This document shows, piece by piece, positions 1-8,545 of a DNA stretch of 11,291 bases. The notes under the pieces are model-generated. The model searched no databases, was not told the DNA's origin, and saw only the letters and a list, made by a program, of their open reading frames with translations. The translations under genes and the position numbers were made by a program. The stretch comes from Candidatus Dormiibacterota bacterium. Its GTDB lineage: Bacteria > Chloroflexota > Dormibacteria > Aeolococcales > Bog-877. Position 1 is the stretch's first letter, and the number at the start of each line of letters is the position of its first letter. Location of the stretch: positions 6,093-17,383 of the forward strand of contig PKXE01000080.1 in the NCBI GenBank assembly GCA_003132265.1, written 5' to 3'.

Positions 1-585
1 CCGCGCACCAACCGCTGGGTGACCACGGTCTACGCGCCCCCGCGCGAGGTGTTCGCGGCCGCGGAGCAGGTGATGGCGCTGCCTCCATTCAGCTTCCGGG
101 TCATCGACGACCACACGGCGGAGGTGGCCCAGGTGTTGGCCAACGGGTTTTTCGGCCAGTGGAGCAAGGTCAAGCACCCCAAGACCAAAGTGAGGATCGA
201 GTGTCATCCCACTGCCCGGGGGACTGAGCTGACCATGATCGCGCAGGGGCAGCGCAGCGCCACCATCCGGGCCGTCAATCTGCTCCGGATCCTAACTCGG
301 GGCGAGCGTGACACCTTCACCGTCTACCGGCTGAGGGCGATTCCCCCAGGACCGTGCTCGGTGGTCCAGAGTTGGGCCGGCACCGGATATCCACTGTTCT
401 TGGGTCCCGACTACGGGGCCAAGCGGAGCCTACCGGTGCTCCCGGCCACTCCGCTGGTGGCGCTCGAGCAGGTTGGCCGCTGGGTCAGAGTCCGGGGCGG
501 GACCGGCGATGACATCCAAGATGGGTGGATCGAGGCGGATCAGCTGGTCCCGGAGTTCCTCCCGGCCCGAACCGGCGCCGCTTAG
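1..585 (+). CDS. Hypothetical protein with C-terminal SH3-like domain, probably 5'-partial
   Basis: I do not recognise a named family. The reading frame is open from base 1; the first possible start is GTG at 19 (188 residues), but no Shine-Dalgarno or -10 element precedes it, and the codons before it continue a plausible beta strand, so the gene probably begins outside the window. Numbered from GTG 19, residues 1-80 have a 'V-x-A-P-x-x-V-F' opening followed by alternating strands, loosely like the START/SRPBCC fold. Residues 122-178 resemble a bacterial SH3 domain, with the two tryptophans expected of that fold (RWVRVR at 154-159 and DGWIEADQLV at 168-177). There is no signal peptide in the visible part. 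It converges on zwf with a 4-base gap. The coding call is good; the function is unknown and both domain assignments are inference from pattern. Confidence 0.7.
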   Translation, partial: PRTNRWVTTVYAPPREVFAAAEQVMALPPFSFRVIDDHTAEVAQVLANGFFGQWSKVKHPKTKVRIECHPTARGTELTMIAQGQRSATIRAVNLLRILTRGERDTFTVYRLRAIPPGPCSVVQSWAGTGYPLFLGPDYGAKRSLPVLPATPLVALEQVGRWVRVRGGTGDDIQDGWIEADQLVPEFLPARTGAA

Positions 586-589
586 CCTC

Positions 590-2056
590 TCAGCCCCGGG
601 TGGCCCGGGGATCGGCGTGGTGCGAGAGATCGTGCCAGGCACCCGAAAAGAGGAGGGAGTTGGCGGCCTCCGGCCCCTCGCTACCCGCCGGGTAGAACGT
701 GATCCGCGGCATCTGCTCCAGGACCGGCTCCAGGGCCGCCCAGGCCGCCTCGGTCTCGTCCTGGCGGATGAACAGAGTGTGGTCTCCCAAGAGCGCGTCG
801 TGCAGCAGCCGCTCGTAGGCCTCAGCCGGCTGAGTTTTGAAGGACTGGCCGTACGAGAAGTCCATACGCACCGGCTGCTCGACCACCGTGGCCCCGGGCT
901 GCTTCGCCATGAAGGACAAGGAGATTCCCTCTTCGGGCTGAATGCGGATGGTCAGTCGGTTGGGAGTTAGGTGCTCGATTCCGGTCCCGGCAAACAGGTG
1001 GAGAGGTACGTCTCGGCAGAACAGCATGACCTCGGTACGTCGAGTGGAGAGCGCCTTGCCGCACCGGAGGTAGAAAGGAACCCCGGCCCACTCCCAGGTG
1101 TCCACGGCCAGCCGCATCGCGACGTAGGTCTCGGTGGTCGAGTCGGGTGAGACACCCTCGCCCTCGCGGTAGCCGGGCATCATGGCCCCGTTGACCGAGC
1201 CTCTGGTGTACTGCCCTCGGACCACCTCGCTGGGGTCCACCGGGCGGATCGACTTGAGAACCTTCACCTTCTCGTCGCGCAGGGCCTCGGGATCGAACGA
1301 GCTGGGTGGCGACATGCAGGTGAGGGCGAGCAGCTGGAGCAGGTGGTTCTGGAAGATGTCTCGGATCGCTCCGGTCTCCTCGTAGAGATGGCCCCGGCTT
1401 TCGATGCCGATATCCTCGGCCACAGTTAGCTGCACTTGGTCTACCACGTCTCGGTTCCAGATTCGCTCGACGAGAGTGTTGCCGAAGCGAAAAACCAGGA
1501 GGTTCTGGACCGTCTCCTTGCCAAGATAGTGGTCGATCCGGAAGATGCGGTCCTCGGGGACCGTCTTGTGGAGGGCGACGTTGAGGGCCACCGCGGACTG
1601 GAGATCGTGCCCAAAGGGCTTTTCGATAATCACCGATGACCCCCTGGCCAGTCCGGCACCCTTCAACTCGTCGAGGATGGTGACGACGGCGGACGGTGGG
1701 ACGGCCAGGTAGACCAGCCGCCGCGGCAGCTTCAACGCCTTGGCGAGCTTGTCGCCGGTTCCCACCTGGTCATGGGTGGTGGTCAGATAGCGAAGCCGCT
1801 TGGCGAACTCCGCGAACCCGTCCCGCTGAAAGCCGGTCCGGGAGAACTGCTGGACCGCCTCGCGGGCTATCTCCTGAAATCCATGATCGCCAAGCTCTTT
1901 GGTCGCGGTCCCCAGGATTTCGCACTTGCGCGGCAGTAGGCCTTGCAGACTGAGTTCGTAAAGGGCCGGGATCAGCTTGCGCTGGGCCAAGTCGCCGGTG
2001 GCGCCAAAGATCAGAAGATCTTGAGCGGGGGGCACGCGGAGGTGACTTTGGGCCAC
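590..2056 (-). CDS. zwf: Glucose-6-phosphate 1-dehydrogenase
   Basis: Oxidises glucose 6-phosphate to 6-phosphogluconolactone with reduction of NADP+ (or NAD+), the first step of the oxidative pentose phosphate pathway, in the cytosol. At 488 residues it has full family length. The Rossmann loop GATGDLAQRKL is at 18-28, IEKPFG at 144-149, and the signature RIDHYLGKE at 173-181, with the substrate-phosphate His176 and Lys180. QNHLLQ at 236-241 carries the expected catalytic base His238. The start is GTG at 2056: an in-frame TAG lies only four codons upstream, no Shine-Dalgarno is visible, and a -10-like TAGACT sits six bases before it, so a leaderless start is likely. The usual partners opcA, pgl, gnd, tal and tkt are not adjacent in this window. 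It is transcribed divergently from the sigma-like/gcv operon. The identification is secure. Confidence 0.97.
   Translation of the reverse strand: MAQSHLRVPPAQDLLIFGATGDLAQRKLIPALYELSLQGLLPRKCEILGTATKELGDHGFQEIAREAVQQFSRTGFQRDGFAEFAKRLRYLTTTHDQVGTGDKLAKALKLPRRLVYLAVPPSAVVTILDELKGAGLARGSSVIIEKPFGHDLQSAVALNVALHKTVPEDRIFRIDHYLGKETVQNLLVFRFGNTLVERIWNRDVVDQVQLTVAEDIGIESRGHLYEETGAIRDIFQNHLLQLLALTCMSPPSSFDPEALRDEKVKVLKSIRPVDPSEVVRGQYTRGSVNGAMMPGYREGEGVSPDSTTETYVAMRLAVDTWEWAGVPFYLRCGKALSTRRTEVMLFCRDVPLHLFAGTGIEHLTPNRLTIRIQPEEGISLSFMAKQPGATVVEQPVRMDFSYGQSFKTQPAEAYERLLHDALLGDHTLFIRQDETEAAWAALEPVLEQMPRITFYPAGSEGPEAANSLLFSGAWHDLSHHADPRATRG
594..610. terminator. Perfect 7-bp GC hairpin just past the upstream gene's stop
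   Basis: CCCCGGG (594-600), loop TGG, CCCGGGG (604-610) form a perfect inverted repeat nine bases after the TAG of the upstream gene. It lies inside the last codons of the convergent zwf gene. No T-run follows on either side, so it is not a textbook intrinsic terminator; in GC-rich genomes such hairpins may still act in termination or 3'-end protection. It could also be chance, since the region is very GC-rich. Confidence 0.35.
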
Positions 2057-2062
2057 GCGTCG

Positions 2063-2068
2063 AGTCTA
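2063..2068 (-). promoter_or_regulatory. -10 element of a leaderless zwf promoter
   Basis: On the minus strand TAGACT (2068 to 2063) fits the TANNNT -10 pattern and ends exactly six bases before the GTG start of zwf at 2056, so transcription would begin at or next to the start codon. The TAG in this element is also the in-frame stop that bounds the zwf frame. No convincing -35 is seen; the best candidate is CTGAAC (2093 to 2088) with a long 19-base spacer. Confidence 0.5.
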
Positions 2069-2089
2069 CGGGTGCGAGCGTAGGAGGGT

Positions 2090-2097
2090 TCAGCTGA
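2090..2097. promoter_or_regulatory. 8-bp palindrome between the divergent promoters
   Basis: TCAGCTGA is a perfect palindrome whose centre (2093.5) lies within three bases of the midpoint between the two outward-facing -10 elements. It covers the weak -35 positions of both promoters. That placement would suit an operator for a dimeric regulator acting on both zwf and the gcv operon. It is short and occurs once, so chance is a real possibility. Confidence 0.25.
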
Positions 2098-2113
2098 TCA
2101 CTACGACCGCTCC

Positions 2114-2119
2114 TATACT
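2114..2119 (+). promoter_or_regulatory. -10 element of a leaderless promoter for the sigma-like/gcv operon
   Basis: TATACT matches the TANNNT -10 pattern and is followed after six bases by the GTG start at 2126, the same geometry as the zwf promoter on the other strand. Transcription would begin at about the first base of the start codon, giving an mRNA with no 5' leader. A poor -35 (TTCAGC at 2089-2094, 19-base spacer) overlaps that of zwf. Confidence 0.55.
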
Positions 2120-2125
2120 CGGGGC

Positions 2126-2736
2126 GTGGCCAGCGGCCGAGCAAAGTCGGATTCAGAAGTGGAGCGGGATGAACTGGCCGAGCCCCAGGACGTCCGCCAG
2201 CTGGTGGCTGGCTTCCCGCGCCTATCCCAAGACAGGCTGGCGGGGCTCCTCGACGGTCCCCGGGCATCCGACTCGCGGGTGGACCCCGCCCAGCAGCTGG
2301 TGGAGGGAACTCTCTGGGTTGTTCTCGAGGCGGCGGAAGCCCACCGGTCGGCGACGCTCCCCCTGGAGGACCTCTTTCAGGAGGGGAGCACCGCCTTGGT
2401 CACTGTGGTCCACGGCCTCGACCCGACCAATCCGCTCTCTCCTGACCAGTTCCTAGGCCGGGTGCGTCAGGCTGTGGGCCAAGTGATGGACGCGCTGGTG
2501 GCCGAGGAGGAGGCCGCACGCGTGGAGGACCTGCGCTGGGCCGCCGACGCCGAGCGCCTCTTCGCGGCGGAGGCGGAGCTGCGGCTCGACTCCGACACGG
2601 CACCCACGGACCTTCTGCTCGCGGCCCATCTGAGCTGGCCGGTGGCCAGGGTGGCGCAGCTCCGGGTCGCGGTGGAAGAGGCTCGCTCGCAGCACGACGT
2701 TGAGCTGATGGACATCCTGGGGGAGATCGAGGGCTC

Positions 2737-2740
<4 letters not shown>
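2126..2740 (+). CDS. Degenerate sigma-70-like protein (region 2 and 3-like, no region 4)
   Basis: A 204-residue acidic protein with no established name known to me. Residues 62-117 align almost without gaps to sigma-70 regions 1.2-2.4. The core-binding segment LPLEDLFQEG (78-87) corresponds to E. coli LPFLDLIQEG and keeps the equivalents of Asp403, Gln406 and Glu407 as Asp82, Gln85 and Glu86. GRVRQAV (111-117) corresponds to WWIRQAI, but the Trp433-Trp434 pair that recognises and melts the -10 element is replaced by Gly111-Arg112. Residues 141-196 resemble region 3 (APTDLLLAAHLSWPVARVAQLR at 159-180 in two parts: APTDLLLAAHL and SWPVARVAQLR). No region 4 follows. GTG at 2126 is chosen because it lies six bases after TATACT and an in-frame stop at 2081-2083 leaves no earlier start. 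Its TGA overlaps the gcvT ATG (ATGA). It may bind RNA polymerase without acting as a classical sigma factor; this is inference. Confidence 0.85.
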
Positions 2741-3861
<1,121 letters not shown>

Positions 3862-3881
3862 CGCGGCGGGCTGGACCGAAC

Positions 3882-3887
3882 GGGAGG
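3882..3887 (+). promoter_or_regulatory. Strong ribosome binding site of gcvH
   Basis: GGGAGG lies seven bases before the GTG at 3895 and fixes that codon as the gcvH start. It is one of the clearest Shine-Dalgarno sequences in the window, in keeping with the need for H protein in excess over the other glycine cleavage subunits (the latter from general knowledge of the system). Confidence 0.75.
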
Positions 3888-3894
3888 ATAGCTG

Positions 3895-4284
3895 GTGCCC
3901 GACTTGAGCGCATATCGCTTTACCAAGACTCACGAGTGGGTCCGAGATGAAGGAGCCGGAGAGGTCGTGGTGGGCATCACCGACCACGCCCAGTCTCAAC
4001 TCGGAGATGTGATCTTCCTGGAACTGCCCAAGGTGGGAGCCAGTCTGAGCGCTGGCGCCCGCTTCGGCGCCGTCGAGTCGGTGAAGGCGGCCAGCGACCT
4101 TAACTCACCGGTGAGTGGGGAAGTGGTCGCGGTCAACAGTCAGGTCAGTGCGTCCCCCGAACTGGTCAATAAGGACCCTCACGGCCAGGGCTGGCTGATC
4201 CGAGTTCGCGTCGAGGGAGATCTTCCCGGTGATCTCCTCGATTCCGCCGCGTACGATTCGTTCGCGCAGGCGGATTCGCACTAG
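3895..4284 (+). CDS. gcvH: Glycine cleavage system H protein (lipoyl carrier)
   Basis: A small shuttle protein whose lipoyl-lysine arm carries the aminomethyl group from the P protein to the T protein and is then reoxidised by the L protein. Its 129 residues match the family length. The N-terminal THEWVR at 12-17 and GITDHAQSQLGDV at 27-39 are typical. The lipoylated lysine is Lys64 in ESVKAASD (61-68), followed by SPVSGEVVAVN (71-81), and the C-terminal helix region starts with GWLIRVR at 99-105. Translation starts at GTG behind a strong ribosome binding site. It is flanked by gcvT and gcvPA with gaps of 33 and 36 bases. Lipoylation would need lipoyl synthase or ligase encoded elsewhere. Confidence 0.97.
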   Translation: MPDLSAYRFTKTHEWVRDEGAGEVVVGITDHAQSQLGDVIFLELPKVGASLSAGARFGAVESVKAASDLNSPVSGEVVAVNSQVSASPELVNKDPHGQGWLIRVRVEGDLPGDLLDSAAYDSFAQADSH

Positions 4285-4320
4285 CGGTCGGATTTCTCAG
4301 CGGGGGCGTCAGCTTTTCCT

Positions 4321-5694
4321 ATGGCCTATCTTCCAAATTCGGACTCAGATCGGGCGGAGATGCTCCTCGCCCTGGGGATGGACTCTGTCGGCGAGCTGTT
4401 TCGGGACGTGCCGGTGGGGTTACGTGACCCCGACCTGAAGCTCCCCCCGCCGCTCTCCGAGCTCGACCTGATTGGGGAGATGAGCCGCCTCGCGGGTCGC
4501 AACCGGCCCCTGTCGCAGTGGGACTGCTTCCTCGGGGCGGGGGTCTATTCGCGCTTCATCCCGGCCATCGTCCGGGCCACGATCGGCCGCCCGGAGTTCT
4601 ACACCGCCTACACGCCGTACCAGGCCGAGGCCAGCCAGGGCTACCTGCAGTCGATATTCGAATTCCAGTCCATGGTGACTGAGCTCTTCGACCTCGACGT
4701 TGCCAACGCCTCGATGTACGACGTGGCTACCGCGACGGCCGAGGGTGCGCTGCTGGCGACCATGCACACCGGCCGGCCGCGGGTTCTGGCCGCCTCCACG
4801 CTCCACCCGGAGGTGCTGGCCGTGCTCAAGACCTACATCTCAGGCCGCGGCGCCGAGCTCGTTCATCTGCCTCACCGCGAAGGGGTCACCGATCTGGAGG
4901 GCGCGCGGAGCGCTTTGGCTGACGGAGAGCCCGCGGTCGTGGTCGTGCCCCAGCCAAACTTCCTGGGGTTGCTGGAGCCGGTCGGCGAGCTGGTGGAGCT
5001 GGCTCACGGCGCGGGGGCGCTGGCGCTGGTCGTCGCCGACCCCATCGCGGCGGCGGTGGTCGCGCCTCCCGGGGAGCTCGGAGCTGACCTGGCCGCCGCG
5101 GACGGTCAGCAACTGGGGATCCCGCCTCAGCTCGGAGGTCCCACGCTGGGGCTCCTCGCCTGCCGGGACGAGCTGGTCCGCCGCATTCCCGGCCGGCTGG
5201 TGGGGATGACCAACGATTCCCGGGGTGGGCGCGCCTACTGCCTCACGCTTCAGACTCGCGAGCAGCACATCCGCCGGGAGCGGGCGACCTCCAACATCTG
5301 CACCAATCACGCCCTGATGGCGCTGGCCGCCACGGCCTACCTGGCGAAGATGGGGGAGGCGGGCCTGCGCGGGGTGGCGGACATCTCCTACCGGCGGGCC
5401 CACCATCTCGCCGGCCGCCTCTGCCAGATCCCCGGGTTCAGCCTGAAGTTCCCGCAGCGCGACTTCCTTTGGGAATTCGTCCTGGAGACCCCGGTGGAGG
5501 CGGAGCCGCTCGCGCGCGAACTGGCCGGCGAGGGGATCCTGGCCGGCTATCCTCTGGGCGGCACCGATCCAGAGCTGGCCCGCTGCCTCTTGGTCTGCGC
5601 CACCGAGATGACCTCACCCGCCGCCATGGACCGGCTGGCCACCAGGCTCAGCCGGGTCTCCGCCAGCCCAGTTCCGGTGGGTGCCCGCACATGA
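4321..5694 (+). CDS. gcvPA: Glycine dehydrogenase (decarboxylating) subunit 1
   Basis: The alpha subunit of the two-subunit P protein, which with GcvPB decarboxylates glycine through a pyridoxal-phosphate intermediate and loads the aminomethyl group onto the H protein. At 457 residues it has the usual length. The start MAYLPNSDSDRAEML matches the family's N-terminus, supporting ATG 4321 although only a distant GGGGGC precedes it. Motifs are FLGAGVYSRFIPA at 70-82, FYTAYTPYQAEASQG at 93-107, NASMYD at 129-134, PGRLVGMTND at 290-299 and REQHIRRERATSNICTN at 313-329. One small change is visible: the usual EGQSLG reads DGQQLG at 261-266. This subunit does not carry the PLP lysine. It ends in an ATGA overlap with gcvPB. 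Confidence 0.96.
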   Translation: MAYLPNSDSDRAEMLLALGMDSVGELFRDVPVGLRDPDLKLPPPLSELDLIGEMSRLAGRNRPLSQWDCFLGAGVYSRFIPAIVRATIGRPEFYTAYTPYQAEASQGYLQSIFEFQSMVTELFDLDVANASMYDVATATAEGALLATMHTGRPRVLAASTLHPEVLAVLKTYISGRGAELVHLPHREGVTDLEGARSALADGEPAVVVVPQPNFLGLLEPVGELVELAHGAGALALVVADPIAAAVVAPPGELGADLAAADGQQLGIPPQLGGPTLGLLACRDELVRRIPGRLVGMTNDSRGGRAYCLTLQTREQHIRRERATSNICTNHALMALAATAYLAKMGEAGLRGVADISYRRAHHLAGRLCQIPGFSLKFPQRDFLWEFVLETPVEAEPLARELAGEGILAGYPLGGTDPELARCLLVCATEMTSPAAMDRLATRLSRVSASPVPVGART

Positions 5695-7187
5695 GCGCTG
5701 CTCCCGAGCCCGCCTGGGCGGGTCCGGAGCCGCTCCTCTTCGAGCTGGCGGGCCGGGACAGCCCGGGGCCGATGCTTCCCGCCGCCGGTGTGGACGGCCC
5801 CGGGCTGGCGGAGTCCCTGCCAGCCGTCTGGCGGCGCCGGCGTCCGGCGGAGATTCCCGCTTTGAACGAGCCCGACCTGGCGCGGCACTTCGGTCGCCTC
5901 GGGCGTCGCAACCACAACCTCCACCAGGGCGCCTACCCGCTCGGGTCCTGCACCATGAAGTACAACCCCGCCGTCAACGAACAGGCGGCCGCGTTGGATG
6001 GACTGGCGGACATCCACCCGCTCCAGCCGGTCGAGTCCATTCAGGGCGCCCTGGAGCTGATGTGGGAGCTGGAGCGGATGCTCTGTCACATCACCGGGAT
6101 GCAGGCTGTGTCCCTCCAGCCCGCTGCCGGAGCCCACGGGGAATGGACGGGGCTGCGCATGATCCAGGCGTACCACCTTCGCAACGAGGACCACGCGCGC
6201 ACCGAGGTGATCATCCCCGACACCGCGCATGGGACCAACCCCGCCAGCGCTGCCCAATGTGGGCTGACGGTGGTGACGGTGCGCAGCGCCCCTGACGGGA
6301 CGGTCGACCTGGAGGATTTCACGTCCAAATTGGGACCCAACGTCGCTGCCGTGATGCTCACGAATCCCAACACCCTGGGGATCTTTGAACGCAACATCGA
6401 GGCCATGGCGCGCCTCGCTCACGAGGCTGGAGCGCTGCTCCATTACGACGGTGCCAACCTCAATGCGCTGGTGGGCGTGGCCCGACCGGGAGATATGGGC
6501 TTCGATGTGGTGCACCTCAACCTGCACAAAACCTTCTCCACCCCGCACGGGGGCGGTGGCCCCGGGGCCGGCCCGGTGGGAGTGTCAACCCAGCTACAAG
6601 ATTTCCTTCCGGTGCCCCGAATCGTGCGCACTGAGAGTGGCTTCGAATGGGACTACCAGTGGCCCCACAGCATCGGCAAGGTGCGTTCCTTCTACGGCAA
6701 CTTTGGCATGTTGGTGCGGGCCTATGCCTACCTCCGCGCCTATGGCGACGGGATTGCGCAGGTCGCTCGCGACGCAGTGCTTGGCGCTCGTTATTTGCGC
6801 CATAAGTTGGAGCCGTGGTTGCCGGTCGCCATCGAAACCGACTCATTCCACGAGTTTGTGGCTACCCCCAAGCGATCCAAGCCCCCCTACTCGGAGCTGC
6901 GGGCGCTGGACATCGCCAAGCGGATGATCGATTACGGCGTGTATCCGCCCACCGTGTATTTCCCGATGACCGTGCCCGAGGCGATGATGTTCGAACCGAC
7001 CGAGACCGAGTCGAAGCGCTCGCTCGACGAGTTGGCGGCTGTCGTCCAAGCGATCATGGAAGAGGGAGGCCGGGACCCGGGGATCCTGCGCACCGCACCT
7101 CACCAAGCGCCGGTGGGCCGGGTCGACGAGGTCACCGCCGCTCGCCATCCGGTGCTGCGCTGGCGACCGGACCCGAAGTCCGAGTGA
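5691..7187 (+). CDS. gcvPB: Glycine dehydrogenase (decarboxylating) subunit 2, PLP-binding
   Basis: The catalytic subunit of the split P protein: it binds pyridoxal phosphate, forms the Schiff base with glycine and releases CO2. The PLP lysine is Lys280 in HLNLHKTFSTPHGGGGPG (275-292). Other family motifs are YPLGSCTMKYNP at 82-93, LQPAAGAHGE at 142-151, DTAHGTNPASAA at 177-188, TNPNTLGIFE at 224-233 and HYDGANLNA at 251-259. The open frame extends upstream to 5469, but that part lies inside gcvPA and looks unlike the family. ATG at 5691 gives 498 residues, the expected length and N-terminus, and a 4-base overlap with the gcvPA stop. The split arrangement contrasts with the single-chain P protein of E. 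coli and most Actinomycetota. Confidence 0.96.
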   Translation: MSAAPEPAWAGPEPLLFELAGRDSPGPMLPAAGVDGPGLAESLPAVWRRRRPAEIPALNEPDLARHFGRLGRRNHNLHQGAYPLGSCTMKYNPAVNEQAAALDGLADIHPLQPVESIQGALELMWELERMLCHITGMQAVSLQPAAGAHGEWTGLRMIQAYHLRNEDHARTEVIIPDTAHGTNPASAAQCGLTVVTVRSAPDGTVDLEDFTSKLGPNVAAVMLTNPNTLGIFERNIEAMARLAHEAGALLHYDGANLNALVGVARPGDMGFDVVHLNLHKTFSTPHGGGGPGAGPVGVSTQLQDFLPVPRIVRTESGFEWDYQWPHSIGKVRSFYGNFGMLVRAYAYLRAYGDGIAQVARDAVLGARYLRHKLEPWLPVAIETDSFHEFVATPKRSKPPYSELRALDIAKRMIDYGVYPPTVYFPMTVPEAMMFEPTETESKRSLDELAAVVQAIMEEGGRDPGILRTAPHQAPVGRVDEVTAARHPVLRWRPDPKSE

Positions 7188-7771
7188 GCCGGGAGGACGA
7201 GGAGCGGCAGCAGCTGCTGGGCTTGATGCTGACCCGGGCGTTTCGAGTCGGCGACTTCCTCCTCACCAGTGGCCGGCGCAGCCCCTACTACTTCGACGGC
7301 CGGCTGGTCACACTCGACCCCCAGGGAGCGTTGCTGGTGGGCCGGGCCCTGCTGAGGTTTGCCCGGGAGGACGGGGTGACCAAGATCGGGGGACCGGCGC
7401 TGGGCGCCGACCCGATGGTGACCGCGGTGGCCCTCTGCAGTGCCCTGGACGAGGGCCCGGACATCTCCGCGTTCATCGTCCGCAAGGAGACCAAGGAGCA
7501 TGGTGCGGGCGGGTGGTGCGCGGGGGCAGCCCCGGAGCCGGGGGAAGCCGTGGCGCTGGTGGACGACGCCCTGACCTCGGGCGGGTCGCTGCTGCAAGCG
7601 GCCGAAAAGGTGGCGGCTTCGGGGGCCCGGATCGTGGCGCTGTACACCCTCCTGGATCGCCAGGAGGGCGGTCGGGAGCGGCTGGAAGCGGCCGGCTACC
7701 GGACCCGCTCCGTGTTCGTGCGCAGCGACCTGCTGACCGCGGACGGGCAGGCGCTGCCAGCTCCGGGGTGA
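7184..7771 (+). CDS. pyrE: Orotate phosphoribosyltransferase
   Basis: Joins orotate to phosphoribosyl pyrophosphate to give orotidine 5'-phosphate, the fifth step of de novo pyrimidine synthesis. The chosen start, GTG 7184, overlaps the gcvPB stop as GTGA and gives 195 residues, the normal size; the frame stays open further upstream but only inside gcvPB. FLLTSGRRSPYYFDGR at 25-40 is the substrate-binding N-terminal motif, FIVRKETKEHG at 97-107 is the flexible catalytic loop signature, and VALVDDALTSGGS at 123-135 is the PRPP-binding motif with its two acidic residues (Asp127, Asp128). No other pyrimidine gene is in the window, so it is an orphan pyrE placed in the glycine cleavage operon. 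Other type I phosphoribosyltransferases are less likely because the RK-x-x-K-x-HG loop is specific. Confidence 0.93.
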   Translation: MSREDEERQQLLGLMLTRAFRVGDFLLTSGRRSPYYFDGRLVTLDPQGALLVGRALLRFAREDGVTKIGGPALGADPMVTAVALCSALDEGPDISAFIVRKETKEHGAGGWCAGAAPEPGEAVALVDDALTSGGSLLQAAEKVAASGARIVALYTLLDRQEGGRERLEAAGYRTRSVFVRSDLLTADGQALPAPG

Positions 7772-7781
7772 GGCACCAGGC

Positions 7782-8525
7782 TTGTCCAGTTCCGGCCCCT
7801 CCCCGCTCAGCCCTCTCCGCCGCCGGCGGGCGGCTCTGAGCGTGGCGCTGACCGCACTCGTGCTCCTCGCCGGCTGCAGCTCCAGTCCCAGTGCCAGCCA
7901 GGCGGTGGCGGCCCTCGGGAGCGGCCTGCCCGTCAGTCAGCACGCTCAGCCTCTGGATAGCGCCCTGGTGACCAGCAGTCCCGACGGGGGCTTCTACGTC
8001 GACCCCACTTACCTCCACTTCTACTACCTGCGCCGGGTCCAGCTCAGCGATGTTGTGCCGCTACTCTCGGGCGCGGAGGCCCATGACGCCCAATCCCTCG
8101 CCGGGCTGGGGCCGCTCCTGGAGGTAGTGGTCACCGCCACCAATCCAGGAGCATCCACCACGGCGGTGGACCTGACCCAGACCGTGCTGGAGTCAAAGGT
8201 GACCTCGAAGCTCGACCCCCGCGGCCTGCACACCTCGGTGCAGAAGAGCTACTACCAGCCGATTCGCCCCATCGTGGTCATCTCCAGCAATCGCCTGGAT
8301 GTCTGCTCCGCGGACGTGAACCCCGGGGCCAAGGTCTGGATGGTGGCGATCTTTCCTCCTGTCAACACCTCGATAAAGATCGCCCTCGTGGACTCGGAGT
8401 TTGTGAAGCCGAAAGTTCACGGGTTCTACCTGCCAGTCGCCAAGGGAGCCATCCCCGCCCGGATGCCCGCCACCCTCTACACCCAGGATGTCGACCACTG
8501 CATCCAGATCCTGAACGAGAGCTGA
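7782..8525 (+). CDS. Predicted lipoprotein of unknown function
   Basis: I do not recognise the family. The N-terminus is a lipoprotein signal peptide: a basic stretch RRRR at 13-16, a hydrophobic core at 17-29 and a lipobox LAGC at 29-32, so Cys32 should be lipidated and the mature 216-residue protein held at the outer face of the membrane. Serine-rich residues after the cysteine form a tether. Residues 111-140 (LLEVVVTATNPGAST and following) look like a beta-sandwich strand pair of the kind found in Ig-like extracellular domains. Two further cysteines, Cys175 and Cys240, could form a disulphide. The start is TTG at 7782, ten bases after a GGTGA; the alternative GTG at 7842 would remove the basic region. 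It sits 10 bases after pyrE and 20 bases before pcm, so it is probably in the same transcript. Confidence 0.85.
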   Translation: MSSSGPSPLSPLRRRRAALSVALTALVLLAGCSSSPSASQAVAALGSGLPVSQHAQPLDSALVTSSPDGGFYVDPTYLHFYYLRRVQLSDVVPLLSGAEAHDAQSLAGLGPLLEVVVTATNPGASTTAVDLTQTVLESKVTSKLDPRGLHTSVQKSYYQPIRPIVVISSNRLDVCSADVNPGAKVWMVAIFPPVNTSIKIALVDSEFVKPKVHGFYLPVAKGAIPARMPATLYTQDVDHCIQILNES

Positions 8526-8545
8526 GCGCGGACCGGCTGCGGCTG

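Noticed and set aside
5469..5690. Upstream extension of the gcvPB frame by 74 codons
   Set aside because: The extension lies wholly inside gcvPA, reads as Gly/Arg-rich out-of-frame translation, and the family N-terminus begins at ATG 5691.
5547..6548. Long 333-codon open frame on the minus strand opposite gcvPA and gcvPB
   Set aside because: It lies antisense to well-identified genes, and its protein is rich in Arg, Gly, Val and His with no family motif. Such antisense frames are common in GC-rich coding DNA.
6815..7183. Upstream extension of the pyrE frame by 123 codons
   Set aside because: It lies inside gcvPB and resembles no phosphoribosyltransferase; GTG 7184 gives the normal length and a GTGA overlap.
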